Shown: one piece after another, positions 48,140 through 60,537 of the stretch
Position numbering within the stretch: position 1 is the first letter of the stretch
Layout of the letters: each line of letters opens with the position of its first letter
Source: Vombatus ursinus
Lineage: Eukaryota > Chordata > Mammalia > Diprotodontia > Vombatidae
Reading direction: 5' to 3'
Assembly (NCBI RefSeq): GCF_900497805.2
Contig: NW_020944355.1
Location: forward strand, 2,876,305 to 2,940,304
Length of the DNA: 64,000 nt
The notes under the pieces: model-generated
Database searches by the model: none
Told to the model about the DNA's origin: nothing
The model's input: only the letters and a program-made list of their open reading frames with translations
Program-made: the position numbers and the translations under genes

Positions 48140-48245
48140 GACTCTGTTTGAAAGCGGTAACTGCTTGTGTGTAAAATGATGGGGTTGGATGGACCCGATT
48201 GCCTCTAAGGTCCCTTCCAACTCTAACCCAATGATCCAATGAAAG
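48140..48245 (+). mobile_element. THER1 3' end, plus strand
   Basis: 'gtaaaatgatggggttggat', 'gcctctaaggtcccttccaa', 'ctctaacccaatgatccaat'. Confidence 0.8.
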
Positions 48246-48490
48246 TGAAATCTAGGAAGACTTCATATGAACTGATGCAAAGTGAAGTGAGCAGAACAAG
48301 ATGATAAAATTGTAAAAAGTAATTTTGAAAGATCAACACAATGACCAACCATGATTCCAAAGCAAAACAGTTTCATTTTTTCTTCTTCTTCTTTTATTTT
48401 TTACAATGTCAGGGGAGGGGGAGGCACAGGCAGAGAGAAATTGGGAAGGAGAGAAAATAGATAAATGAAAAAAATTAATTAAAAAGCATG
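48246..48490 (+). mobile_element. L1 3' UTR fragment, plus strand
   Basis: 'catatgaactgatgcaaagt', 'gaagtgagcagaacaagatg', then a T-rich and 'gtcaggggagggggaggcac' stretch and an A-rich end. Confidence 0.75.
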
Positions 48491-48639
48491 CACATTTGTC
48501 TGTAGCCATTCTTGTTAGTTAAAGCCTTTTGTTAATGAATTAAGACAAGACCAGGAATTCCATCACAGCGTGGGATAGTTTGCCTCACTCTCTGTATCAC
48601 AGATGAGTTCCACTGGCTGAGGCCTCTATAGGATTTCAG

Positions 48640-48825
48640 AGGTTAAGGGTACCTTTGAGATCACCTAGTTGAACCTTCGTATTTTACAGATGAGGAAGGA
48701 CATCAAGGCCCCAAAGGCCAAGTAACTGCCCAAGATCATACAGGAAATAAGGGACAGAATCAGGATCTGAACCCTGGGTTTCTGACTCCAAATCTCTTCT
48801 CACTATACCATGCTTTCTCAACCAA
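48640..48825 (-). mobile_element. THER1-type SINE, minus strand
   Basis: 'gagatcacctagttgaacct', 'tattttacagatgaggaagg', 'tctgaaccctgggtttctga', 'ctatacc'. Confidence 0.85.
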
Positions 48826-48829
48826 GAAA

Positions 48830-50145
48830 AATGTGTACAAATTATTTCAAACCCATCACCACTACTGGGAAGACAGCACAAAAGTACACGACCTACTGAC
48901 TGGAGGCTAAAAGCATCTTTCCACATGAATGGAGTTAACAGATCAAAGGATTCTCAAGTGGAAAATATCCTAGTACTAGACACAAAATCTTCAAAGGACA
49001 AACCAATTGGATTTGGGGGGGGGGGGGGGAAAGATGACTGCTCTGAGGTCATCTTCTAAGGAAACTATAGAAAATCCTAAAAGAATTCAGTCACCTAATT
49101 GTGCCCAAGACTGAAATTTCTGAGGACTAGATTTCCAATGAATATTCTCTGAATATAAACAATGTCTAGTCATAAAAGCAACTAGACAAGCTTCCTGAAA
49201 GTTTATCCTTGAACGCATTTAGTGTATGCAGAGGAAATCATTATTTTTGAAAGCTATATGCTAGAGTCTTTTAAAAAGTGCAATGCCAGCTGTTATGAAT
49301 ATAATGTCTGTCTGCAAAACTCTGATCCTGGAATTTTAGAGCCATGTTTTTAACACATCTTGAACATCTTACAACACAGCAGAGTAAGAAAATTCATAAA
49401 TTGCCACTGGGGGAAAAGCAGATACATAGGAAGTAGAACCAGAAACGGCAGCAGTTAGCAGGGATATAATCTGATATTGTAACAGTGAACAGTAAATAAA
49501 ACCTGGGAGAGGAGAGATAGCATCTTTATGATTGCTGTTAATGGAACAAAAGGTATCTAATCATATCAGCTTCTCTTTTCAAAGAAAATTACAAATATCC
49601 TAATAGCATCATATGTCACTGAGTAGTTACTTCTGCTGCCTTCTATTAAAAGGAATTACATGCTTTCAAACAAGGCATTCCTTGCCCATCGCCTGCAGCA
49701 CATTATCAGTCTATTCTTATCACATTAAGCCAGACACAGTCAGTTCTCAACAGTCCATACTAATGGAAGGGATATGGATAATTCAAAATAGTCGGTAATC
49801 CAAAAATTATTCACATTTGGCTTTGGAATGCATTTTATTGTTACAGCAGATTTACCTTCCTAATTATGTTTTGCTTAGGCTTATGTTAAAATTTGTTTAC
49901 CTTCTATGATTCAGTTTCCCTAAGCATACAGCAACTGATGATTGGAGGAGGGGAAGCAATGATGGGGAGCTCGGAGTCTGAAGCACTATGGAATCAAGGG
50001 AAATTAATCATGTATTAAAAACTGGCTATAGCTCATACCTATAGTAGGTCATACACACAGAGCAAATTAAAACCTGACTGTTTTATGGTAAAGAACCTTT
50101 GATACAACAACCTAAAACAGATTGCTTTTTATCATAACACTAACA
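48830..50145. other. Repeat-poor intronic sequence
   Basis: No recognised gene or repeat apart from a G15 run at 49,015-49,029. Confidence 0.45.
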
Positions 50146-50149
50146 AGTT

Positions 50150-50310
50150 CAATTCAATCAATCAAACAGGCATTTCTGAAGTCCTTACTCTGTGCCAGGA
50201 ACTGTGTTAGGTAGTGGGAGATAGGAGATACAAAGACAAAGGTCAAACTGTGCCTGACCCCAAGGGCCTAACATTTTATTGGGGGAAACAGGCACACAGA
50301 CATGGAAATA
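50150..50310 (-). mobile_element. L2 3' end, minus strand
   Basis: 'caattcaatcaatcaaacag', 'ctctgtgccaggaactgtgt', 'aagggcctaacattttattg'. Confidence 0.8.
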
Positions 50311-50689
50311 TAAAATGATTTGGGCAAAGCATGAGGGAAGGCAGAGTAACAGTTACTGAAAGAGAACATATAACTATCCCTAAATTTTAATGTATTGATG
50401 TAATTATGAATGCCACTTAAAATAATCAATTCCAAAAACCCAGGAGGATTACTTTTCATGGACATGATAAACCTCTATTTCTTACTTTAGTAAAGAAGTA
50501 AAAATTAGTATTAAAAAAAAAAACAAAACAGTGACAGATATTATTAGAGTGATCCCAGCATGTACAAGTAAAAAGAAAAACTAAAGTTAAAATAAGAGAC
50601 TTGTTCACAGGATTTCTAAAAATGTACAATAACTTGTTTTTACAAAAACCTAAGCTACCATGATTGGATCTTTTGGTTAAATAATGTCC

Positions 50690-50780
50690 CTTGGCCTCAG
50701 TTTCCTCATCTATAAAATGAAGGTGCTGGGTGACATGACCTTTGAGGTGCCTTCCAACTCTAAAGCTATAAGCCTATGAT
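50690..50780 (+). mobile_element. THER1 3' half, plus strand
   Basis: 'ttggcctcagtttcctcatc', 'tataaaatgaaggtgctggg', 'gaggtgccttccaactctaa'. Confidence 0.85.
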
Positions 50781-50804
50781 CAAAAAGCACCTTGCTCTAT
50801 TGCA

Positions 50805-50869
50805 AGAGAGAGGCAGCAAGAGAAGGGAGGGAGGGAGAAAGAGGGAGAGGGAAAGATGGAGAGAAGAAG

Positions 50870-50920
<51 letters not shown>

Positions 50921-50930
50921 NNNNNNNNNN

Positions 50931-50994
<64 letters not shown>
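50805..50994. repeat. (GA)n microsatellite with GGGA flank
   Basis: GGGA/GA-rich lead-in, then pure (GA)n to 50,920, a 10-base gap, then (AG)n to about 50,993. Confidence 0.97.
50921..50930. other. Assembly gap (10 N)
   Basis: Ten undetermined bases inside the GA tract. The dinucleotide phase differs on the two sides, so the gap length is nominal. Confidence 0.99.
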
Positions 50995-50995
<1 letters not shown>

Positions 50996-51910
50996 AGCCT
51001 AAGCTTTGGCCTTTTGTGATAGTTAGGAACGAGGGAAATGTGGTATGTCAAAAAATTACAGAGAAATCCAAGTCATGATGATATATACCTCAATAAATAG
51101 TTTTAATGTATTGCCAATGTCATTGCAATATTGTAGTAAAATCATTCATTAACAGGAACACAAGAAAGTCTTCCCAAAAAAATCTGTTTGTGGGAGATTG
51201 ACACACAGAGGAATGGCTAAGCAATTTAAGCAAACTTATTGGCTTAGGACTTTTTAATCATAAAAGGAAAATTTAACTATTTCACTATTTCCACATAGCT
51301 TTTTATAAAATAGTTTTTCTCTAAGTATTCAAACCACTACATGAACTATGTTTCTTCATGTACATTTTAAAACTATATAGAATTGTAAACATATTTAAGC
51401 TTCCATTCAAAAACAAATCAAATGATATGTCCTTTATGAGCCGCTGGTACCCCATCCTTCTGGTGTATCAGAATATGTGCTCTTGAATCCCCACCTGGGG
51501 AAGTATGGCTTCAATTATTAAAATATTCTCATTCATTTATGTTCCCTTCCTTTCATTCCTAGAGAATTCTGATTAGCTTCAGTCCTATTTCACAGATGGA
51601 TAAACAGAGGCAATGAGAGAGGAGGGGATGAAGTGATATCCCATCAAGGATGACTGCTATCCAATACCCTAGATCTAAGTATTGTTTTTTTAAGGAGATG
51701 TCTTTAAGTTCATGACACTGTGGCCTCAACTCCCCACACACATCTAGGGAGAGGGAGAAAGGGAAGGAACCAAGTCTGCAATGTTGGCAGAGACGGTCCA
51801 TTTGTGGGGTTCCATGTGGGAGGGTGCATAAACAACTGGAATAAAAAACCAAAGATACAATAACAGTTTTTCTAATGAAGATCACATCCATTGTTTACAT
51901 TTCGTCATTG
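50995..51910. other. Repeat-poor intronic sequence
   Basis: No gene or repeat family recognised. Confidence 0.4.
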
Positions 51911-51914
51911 TGCC

Positions 51915-52350
51915 CTTTTTCTCTTCAACTTTTTGCAATGAAGCTTCTACCTCCAATGAGCCTGGCAAGCCTTTAAGAGGCATAGAAATAGTAGCTGCCC
52001 CTGCTGTTATTTCTGTCATTACTGAAACTGCTCTCCCTAAACTCATTAACGACCTCCTAGATGCAAATCCAATGGTCTTTTTCAGTCATCTTCACTGACC
52101 TTGTGTTGACTCTCCCCTTCCTTCCCTCAGTGACCCTGTGGTGTCCTGGTTCTCCTCCTATCTCTGTAGCCATTCATTCACTGTCTCTTTCACGAGCTCT
52201 TCCCTCTCTTCACAAATGCTTTCCTTAAGTAGTTTCCAAGGACCGGTCCCAGACATTCTTCTATTATCTCCCCTCTCCTTTCAAGCAATTTCACTAACTC
52301 ACATCTTCAACGAATACCTCTGTGCAGATGATCGCCAAATCTATACTGTT
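51915..52350 (+). mobile_element. L2 LINE RT fragment, left part, plus strand
   Basis: Decayed L2 reverse transcriptase on the + strand: LPKLINDLLDANP, then PVVSWFSSYLCSHSFTVSF, then YLCADDRQIYT (the YxDD catalytic block in altered form, CADD). Broken by stops. Confidence 0.88.
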
Positions 52351-52384
52351 TGGGGGAGGGGTTGGACTAGATGAGGAAAATGTA

Positions 52385-52620
52385 CTCCTTCATTCAATAA
52401 AAATGAATTAACCCCTTTTGGGATTTTCTTGGCAAAGACAGTGGAGTGAGTGGTGTGCCATTTCCTTCTCCAGCTCATTTTACAGATGAGGAAACTCAGG
52501 CAAACTGAGTTAAGTGACTTGTCCAGGATCACATAGCTAGTTAAGTGTCTGAGGCTTTATATGAACTCAGATCATCCTGACTCTATGGCCAGTGCTCTGT
52601 CCACTGTGCTACCTACCTAC
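52385..52620 (-). mobile_element. Mar1-type CORE-SINE inserted in L2, minus strand
   Basis: 'ccccttttgggattttcttg', 'gcaaagacagtggagtgagt', 'ccttctccagctcattttac', 'agatgaggaaactcaggcaa', 'ctgtccactgtgctacctac'. It interrupts the L2 coding order. Confidence 0.9.
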
Positions 52621-52850
52621 GTCCGAATCCACATATCTACAGAACTTATATCCCATTGGCCCATTTAATTCAGTGAGTCCTAAACCAAGGTCATTAGCTT
52701 TCCTTCAAACCTATTTTTTTTTTCTATCTTCATTATTTCTTTCTAGGGCAACATCACTGACTCAGTTTAACATGTTGATAACTTTGAGTTTTCCACATAT
52801 TAATGTGGTCTAACCTTTTCCAGTTTTCCCTCATATTACTTGACTAAAAA
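52621..52850 (+). mobile_element. L2 LINE RT fragment, right part, plus strand
   Basis: Resumes the L2 protein after the SINE: 'cctaaaccaaggtcattagc' and 'tcaaacctattt' match the consensus KTELLIFPPKP segment, followed by 'ggcaacatcactgactcagt'. Weaker than the left part. Confidence 0.65.
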
Positions 52851-53780
52851 AGGTTCACCACTGGTTAAAAAAACAGACTGTTTAAGAAAAGGAAAATCAA
52901 GCTGAAGAACATGTAAATTAGGTAAAGTGTCATTCTACTTTTCAAAGGCAAGTAAACATCAAAAACAAGGATCTAACAGCAAGAAAATCATGCCTTTGAT
53001 ACTGCAGACATTCCACCAATATTCTACACCTTATTTGAATTGTCATTACTACAGGTGAGCAAAAATTAAAAAGAACAATGATATCAAAATGACACGAAGC
53101 TTGTCAGTTTTACAGATTAAACAATTCCAATTGCAATTCAAAGTTAATAGTTTTGTATTTGCAAAAGAATTTGTCAGGCCAAATTATTGTTATGAAAATG
53201 AATACAAAATTTACATTAGAAGGTCTTAGCTGGGAGTCCACTGAGAGATTTCAGAAGGTCAATGAACATGAAGAGGGGAAATTATATCTTTATCATTGTT
53301 TTCTTTTGTAATGCTATTTATTTTACATTATGATTTTAAAAACTTAATTCTGAGAAGGGATCTGTGGAACAAAAGGGGTTAAGTGTAACTGCTATCTATT
53401 AATAATTGACACAGGTTTCTCTGTTTACTCTAAAGTGCTTGGCAGTAGGGTAATGAAATGAAGATGATCAGTTCTTTCCATTCCTAACATTTAAAAAAAT
53501 GTGTCAGATTGTTACAAACCTACTCAGGGTAAGGAGACTAAGGGAATGGGGGGAGGTCATGAAAATCTGTTTCTTAGCTCTATACTCCTATCTCATAATA
53601 ATTTGGGAAAGAAATCCCTGCAAATATGTAACTGACTCATTTGTTATTAGAGGCTTCTGTGAGCTAAAGGCGAGTCAGAACGCCACTAACAACTCCCAGT
53701 GAAGGCTGCAAGGCAATGCAGGAATGGCCCAGCCAGAGGTAATGTATCCCCCACCCACAGTGTGGTGTAAACCCAATTCT
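52851..53780. other. Repeat-poor intronic sequence
   Basis: No gene or repeat family recognised. Confidence 0.4.
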
Positions 53781-53784
53781 TCAA

Positions 53785-54040
53785 CTTAGTGGTAGTGGAG
53801 CCTAATGGAAAGTGCAGTGGACTTAGAGGCAAGACCCATGGGATCCCAGTACAGGCTTGCCCATTTACAAGCCGTTAGGATAAAACGAAATCACAGAATC
53901 ATGGAAATAAGAGCTGTAAAAAACTGTAGAGATCAACTCTTTTTCAATAGTCTCATTGTGCAACTGCAGAAATTAAGGGTCAGTAGCTGTAAAAGCAATC
54001 TGCAGTTGTGAAGCACTAGACTAGGCCACTTTGACCTAGG
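53785..54040. mobile_element. Two overlapping old SINE pieces (MIR +, THER1 -)
   Basis: 53,790-53,885 reads as a MIR head in + orientation ('aaagtgcagtggacttagag'). 53,886-54,040 reads as a degraded reversed THER1 ('cagaatcatggaaataagag', 'aattaagggtcagtagctgt'). Confidence 0.5.
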
Positions 54041-54354
54041 CCTTGCCCTCTCCACTCTCCACTCTCCATTGGAATTTTCTGTGTACAAATGGTATTACCA
54101 CCCCCCAGCTGGATGCCAGCTCTTCCAAATCAGAAACAGCTTCATTTTTCCCTTTCTCTTCACAATCCAACTTCAGCAAGAAGAACTGCACCTGGTGAAG
54201 AGAACACGTAAAGGTTCTTTTCAAAGTCTAAGGCCGCTCCATCTGAACCAATTTCTGGTACCCTTCAGATCAAAAAATGTGGCAATTATCTTTTCTGTGC
54301 CAAGTGAGATCCATTGGTCTCTATCTGAATGCGAGGGCTAACAGGAAAATTTAC

Positions 54355-54660
54355 TCCTTCTTTCAATAAAAATGGACTAAATACCTACTGTCTATGGAAT
54401 ACTCTGCCAGACACTGGGGGTGGGGGGGAGGTTCCTAGGAGGGGGAAGAGAGATAGTTTAGGGAAGGCATAGGCCCTCCTCTCATGGAGCATAAAGCCCA
54501 GTAGGTGGCTGAGAAACAAATAGCAATAATTCTAAATATCACAAGATAACTGAATTATAAAGTTGTATGTATTAAGTAAGGTCCAAGGAGGAAAGGTGTT
54601 ACGTAGAGGGCGGAAAGTTTCATGGAGGAGGTGGCAGTTAAGGTGGGAGGGCTAGCTGTT
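54355..54660 (-). mobile_element. L2 3' end, minus strand, diverged
   Basis: 'ggactaaatacctactgtct', 'ctctgccagacactggg', 'ctctcatggagcataaagcc', 'agtaggtggctgagaaacaa'. Confidence 0.65.
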
Positions 54661-54664
54661 AAAC

Positions 54665-57240
54665 CCTGGGGTCATATTTAGAGGCACATGCAAATCTACG
54701 TGTAAATAGATGGAAAGAAGTTTGGCAAAGTGATGGCAATAAATGATACCAATTATTTTTATTTATGGAAACTCAAATGACTTTTGTTTTCTTTTGCCCA
54801 AATTGACTGAAACTATTGTCTCAAAGCATACAAATTATTTATATGATACAAATGGTGAGCTGATTTCCAGACAGAATCAGTGCATGCTATTCTAATTCTC
54901 CACCTGAAATAGCTCCCTAAGCTCTCTCCGTTTGCTCCCCTGTGTATTAAAGCTCACAGCCAAGAAACAGCCGTATCTTGTGTCATTAAGCTAGCACATT
55001 ATTTGTTGGGACACCAGATCTTCCAGGCCATACTCTCCTTAGAATAATCAGATACATGCTGTTGGCTGCTTAAGGTGACATGGAATTATTTTCAACTCAA
55101 TCCCAGGAAAAGTCAGTATTATCAAGACAGTTAGAGATGGATTACATCTCACCATTCTTTTGTGACCTTTTATTATTTCACTATGGAACGGATGATGATA
55201 TGACAACATTTGGTGATCAAGCAAAGTATGCAAACCACCAAGAGAAGGGGCTCACTCTAAAGAAACATTCAGAGGACTTAAAAGGTGATCGCGGGACCCA
55301 AGGTTCCAAGCTGGAATGATACATACAGCCCAGAGAAGTGAAGTGACTTGCCCAAGATCACACAGAGGCAGGAAGTGGCCGAGGTGGGATTAAACCTTGC
55401 TCAAATGCCAAAGCCAGGGCTCTTCAGAAAAAGTGCTTTAATCTAAATGTTTCAATATATTTCTAGCATAGTTTTAGACTTCTGCAGTAATATTTCAGTT
55501 ATTACAAAAAGACATTTTTATACATTAGTAATATTTATAATCATCTCAATTTTCTCTTATCACTACTGAAGCTAAATTATATGACTGAAGTCTATTACAT
55601 TAACCTTTTAGGTTTATTCCCTGTATTTCCTCGAAGTAGTACGAAAATCCAAGAAATTGCTTGCAAGTTTCATATGTACTATCTTTGCTCTTCCCAAGGT
55701 CCCTAGAGAACCCTAGAAATTCTAATTAGTATTAGCAGTTATTGCCTACATGTTTTATTATTATTTCAAGTGTAGTTAATATTAACAGTCATTACTCTAA
55801 TTCTTGTATAATATTGCTATTATCTGTGATTACCAAGGATCTTTGCAAGCAACAATGACCCTATCATCATAGGCCTACTGGTTACTTTCTGCTCCAAGGT
55901 CATCAGACTGAATTCTTAATACAAAATGGGAGAACAAAACCAAAAATAACCAAAGTATTCATGCTGAGTATCAAATAGTATTAATAAGGTCTGCTTTGAC
56001 TATTTGAAGTCCTACATAATTTCTTTTATTAATCGGAAAAAATTTTGAAACATATAATCATGATTAGCCATGATATTATGGCTAATAAGGGAATTCAGAA
56101 TATTCAATGCAAAACAATTGGATTTTAGGGTTGTGAAGGACCTCAGAGATCAGGTATAGTTACTATAATTAATATTCAATGGCATCTTGCTTTAACCTAA
56201 TTAATTTTTTATAAAATACTAAATGAAAATAAAAACATCCACGATGCCTAATAAAAGTAATTTAAAAAGAAATGTTGGGGCACAGCACTTTTTTTATAAG
56301 CTAAATGTATTACCTATTAAAAAGAAAACGTCAGACATGTCACAATTTATGAGAGCTTCCACAGTTTACCATTTTGAAATGTTCTTTTTAATTTGTAAAA
56401 CTAAGCCACATTAGTTTTTAAGTTCTTCCTTGAAAGTAGTAGTATCTGTGACTCTACATGACATTCCCACTGGACAAGGCATGCAGGTTTCATTTAATAA
56501 TTGCAGTAGAACTCAGGTGAAGTCCCAGAGGAAGGAGAAATATCACTGCGGTCCAGCCTCCCCAGGACTGCTAGAATCATGCAAAGAGGTCCCAAAGTAA
56601 GAGAAGGTGGCAATGCTGAATAAGAGCCTGTGGCCAGCACAGGCAGGTCAATGAGCAGGCAGTGAGCAGGTGAGGGAAGATGCAGGACCACCGTAACTTA
56701 TTTGTCTTCCACTGGCCTGAGAGTCATAACACTGAGCTCCAGGTTCCCATGCAGACACTTTCTCCTGCTGGCACCTCAGGCAACTCACTGAACTTACGAA
56801 TTTCTGATCCTTGTGCTATCGACCTCACAGGACAGATATGAGACCTGTTGCAGCGGAGGTAGAATTTCACCCCATATCTTCTGACTTCAAGTCCAGTAAA
56901 GTCTCTGCTTCCCCAACATGGTTCTTATTTTTCCTTATATATTTAAGATAAAATATTTTAGGCTCTCTATAGTAGTGTTCTCAATAACTAGGCAAACTTT
57001 CCATAAAATTTTTATTTCATTTTGCAAAAGCCAAAGTAGTGATTGCAAAGGATTCTGAAGTCATCAGGAAACAGGGCCCAGAGAGGCCAAACAAGGGAGA
57101 AAACAGATCAGAGATCACATGCAGGATTTGGCCCATTGTTGTCAATTCAGAATACATTATGAGCAAAAATGGACATATTCCAAGTGATAAATGTGAAACT
57201 ACACTTGTGGGATGGACTTAACTGGAACAATTTTGATGTA
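54665..57240. other. Intronic sequence, mostly repeat-poor
   Basis: Apart from the MIR at 55,325, only weak THER1-like traces are visible (56,130-56,160 and 57,050-57,130, 'gaaacagggcccagagaggc'). No exon. Confidence 0.4.
55325..55430 (-). mobile_element. MIR fragment, minus strand
   Basis: 'cagagaagtgaagtgacttg', 'cccaagatcacacagaggca'. Confidence 0.8.
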
Positions 57241-57244
57241 CTTT

Positions 57245-58440
57245 TATAAATCTCCCAAAAGATATGCAACCTGAATGTTAAAGATGATATTAAAATTAAA
57301 AGAGATCCAAATCATGTACTTTTAACAACTATGGCTAGGATGTGAATTCTTAACCAAATAAAAGATAGAGAGAATCAGAAAAGATAAACTGGGTCATTTT
57401 GATTCCATGAAGTTGAAAAGCTTCTGTACAAACAAAATTAATGCAACTAGGATAAGAAAGGGAAGAAGACTACTAGGAAAATAATTTTATCAAATATCAC
57501 TGCCAAGGTTATAATATCCAAGACAGGCAGACAAATAATAAAATAATAAAAAGTGCCCAACAGAGATGAAATAGCAATTCTCAAAGGAAGATTAGCTATT
57601 ATTAGCAACCATATGAAAGAATTCTCCAAATCATTAAATATACAAGAAACACAAACCAAAATAATTCAGAGGTTTCACCTCACGCCCAGCAGATTTGCAA
57701 AGATAAGGAAAGAGAGGAACAATCAGTTTTTGAGGGCTGTGGAAGGGTGGGCATGCTAATACATTGTTAGTGGAATTGATTTAAAACCGTCTAGAAAGCA
57801 ATTTGGAATTATGTTTACAAAAATGATTAAAAGTGTCCATACCCTTTGACTGTGAAATCTTACTGGTAGGCATATCCCCAGGAGGTCAATGACAAAAAGA
57901 AAGGTCCCATATATACCAAAATACTCAGAGCAGCACTTTTTATAGTAGCAAAAAATACTGGAAACTAAGTAGATTCCATTAATTGGGAAACAGATAAATG
58001 AGATGTAGCATATGAATGTGACAGCATATTATTGAACTTTAAAAGCCAATGAGGATGAAGAATATAGAAAACAATCAGAAAATTTATGAGAACTGATGCA
58101 AAGTGAAGTAAACAGAAACAAGAAAAGTCTATACAATGACCACAATAACTTAAATAGAAATAACACCAATCAAAGACTGAAATAAAATGCTGTGAATTTA
58201 CAAAACCCAAAATTGGCTCCAAAAAGAAATGGAAGAAGATACTTCTCCCCTTTCTTTGATAATGTATATAAGACTATCAATGATGTCAGATGTTTCTGGT
58301 GTATGGGTTAGTTTGCTCAAGCATTTTTTTCCATGTTTTTTCTCCATTGTTTAAAGGGATGGTCCTTTTAGAGGCAGAGGAGAAAGAATACATTGGGAAA
58401 TATAGGTGAAAATATATATTAAAAATAAAGAATAAAGGAG
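57245..58440 (+). mobile_element. L1 ORF2 C-terminus and 3' UTR, plus strand
   Basis: 'tttgattccatgaagttgaa', 'aagcttctgtacaaacaaaa', 'agcaaccatatgaaagaatt', 'aggtttcacctcacgcccag', 'attggaattatg'-like text, 'ccctttgactgtgaaatctt', 'attgggaaacagataaatga', 'gaactgatgcaaagtgaagt'. The ORF2 tail to 3' UTR junction is intact in order. Confidence 0.88.
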
Positions 58441-58444
58441 TATT

Positions 58445-59005
58445 TAGAAAAATTAATCTTCAAACATTCATATTCACAGATCCCAGGGCAAGTGTCATAT
58501 ATCTGATGAAATAACTGGAAAAGGTGTTTGCCACTTTAAAGAGTATGGAATAACACAACATGCTGCTTTTTGAGGAGAAACTTGTCTTTGGGGGGAGAAA
58601 GCACACTAGAATGGCTTAATTATTTAATTAATGAATTACTTAGCGAGAATGTGACCAAAATGATTTATTGTTAGACTAAAGCAAATTATATGTAAATTAC
58701 TTTTCCAACTTTAAAATTACATATATCAACTATTATACTATTATTATTATTCCCTTACAAATAGAAAAAAAGTTTCCAATTAAATGATAATCCAACTATG
58801 GTGCAGGACAATTAATGATAAGATTAGGTACTTTACACCTATTTTAAGTGATTCAAATTCCACAAATATATGGAAGGCTGAGAAGCTGTTAAACACTCAG
58901 CTCCACATATGGAATCTCACAAAATCACAATTCATCAAATACCCAAGTAGGAGTTGAGAACATAAAATCTGCATAAAAAGTATCATAGAGAGATCACAAT
59001 CACAC
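58445..59005. other. Repeat-poor intronic sequence
   Basis: AT-rich, nothing recognised. Confidence 0.4.
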
Positions 59006-59009
59006 AAGC

Positions 59010-59165
59010 CCCCTGTAAAGCAGGCAGCACAAGGGATTATCACACATGATTTACAAATGAGAAAGGTTAAATGAGAGGTCCTGCGTCACATGATCAATAA
59101 GTTTCCTAGGCAGGACCTGAAGTCAGGCCCCCTAACTCCAAATCCTGTGCTGTTTCCACCATACC
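59010..59165 (-). mobile_element. MIR fragment, minus strand, near the FH2 exon
   Basis: 'gatttacaaatgagaaaggt', 'aggcaggacctgaagtcagg', 'tgctgtttccaccataccat'. About 500 bp downstream of the donor of the 115-nt exon. Confidence 0.75.
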
Positions 59166-59524
59166 ATCAAAGAGATACACAACAGTCCTGAGAATAAAAT
59201 TTCTGCACAGTCCAAATGTAAGACAAAAGACTTTTGCCTGCTGTCAAAGTTTCTATCAACTTCATTGAAAGCTGCAACACAAAACTGGTATTTTGTTACA
59301 TTATTTTCCTGTAGATGGTAAAGCAATACCTGGATCTTAGAAGTTTCCATTAAAAAGGAAAATTTTGTTACTACCACTTCAACCACTAAAAATAATAAAG
59401 CTCAAATTTTAAGACAAACCAAAAATTAGAGATAGATATCCAAACTTTCCTCCAGAAAAGCACGCCAGGAGCAGCCTCAGTTTATAGCCAAAATATCATG
59501 ACTCGATATCACTGAAACAGGTTA

Positions 59525-59815
<291 letters not shown>

Positions 59816-59954
59816 TCAATTATTACACATTTAGTTTAAAAAAAAATTAAGTGGACCTACATTTAAGCAAGATTGATGACCAGTTCATCGTTTCTGTCTG
59901 CTGTTCATTGCTCCATTTTAGTCTCTATCCAAGTAGTTTTCTGTCCCTTATTAA

Positions 59955-60080
59955 TTAAGGAGAGACAGTATGGTGTAGTTGACAGAGAACTGGCCTTGCA
60001 GTCAGGAAAACCTCGATTCCAGTTTTGCCTCTGACCCATACTACCTCTGTGACCTTAGGATAGACACTGCATCTCAGCGC
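59955..60080 (+). mobile_element. THER1/MIR-type SINE, 5' half, plus strand
   Basis: 'aggagagacagtatggtgta', 'gttgacagagaactggcctt', 'gcagtcaggaaaacctcgat', 'ctctgtgaccttaggataga'. Confidence 0.85.
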
Positions 60081-60389
60081 TCCAGGCAGTTCAGAGGCTA
60101 TGAGCTGCAGAGAAGATCCCAACCTTCCTGGGCAAAGGAAGTTCCCTCATTTGGAGTTCTAAATATACCAGTGAAGTCGCAGTTCTAGCCCCTAGCCACT
60201 ATCCATTTATACAGAAAATTTCAATTTTTGACAGTTCATAAAGGAAAAGTTGCACAGCAGAAATATTCCACTTATTATGCTGACACAAAAGTGAGGGTTT
60301 TCTATAACAGCCATCACACTTTTAATGAGCTTCGGAATTAGTATCTCTCTTCACTCATCAAAGATTCAACTGTCACTAAAAGCACTTGG

Positions 60390-60537
60390 CCGTGGTGGGG
60401 TACCTGCAGCCTTGAGGCCACACGTGGCCCTCTAGGTGCTCAAGTGCAGCCCTTTGACTGAGTCCAAACTCCACAGAACAAATCTGGTTTGATTTGAGGC
60501 CACAAGCTCCCCACCCCTGGTCTACGCCAATTCAAAC
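60390..60537. mobile_element. Short hAT-like non-autonomous DNA transposon relic
   Basis: About 150 bp with imperfect inverted ends ('ggtggggtacctgcagcctt' at one end; 'gcttgtggcctcaaatc'-type sequence when the other end is reversed). The body 'gaggccacacgtggccctct' and 'agcccttt-gactgagtcca' matches a palindromic hAT/Charlie-type family common in marsupials. Family name not certain. Confidence 0.6.
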
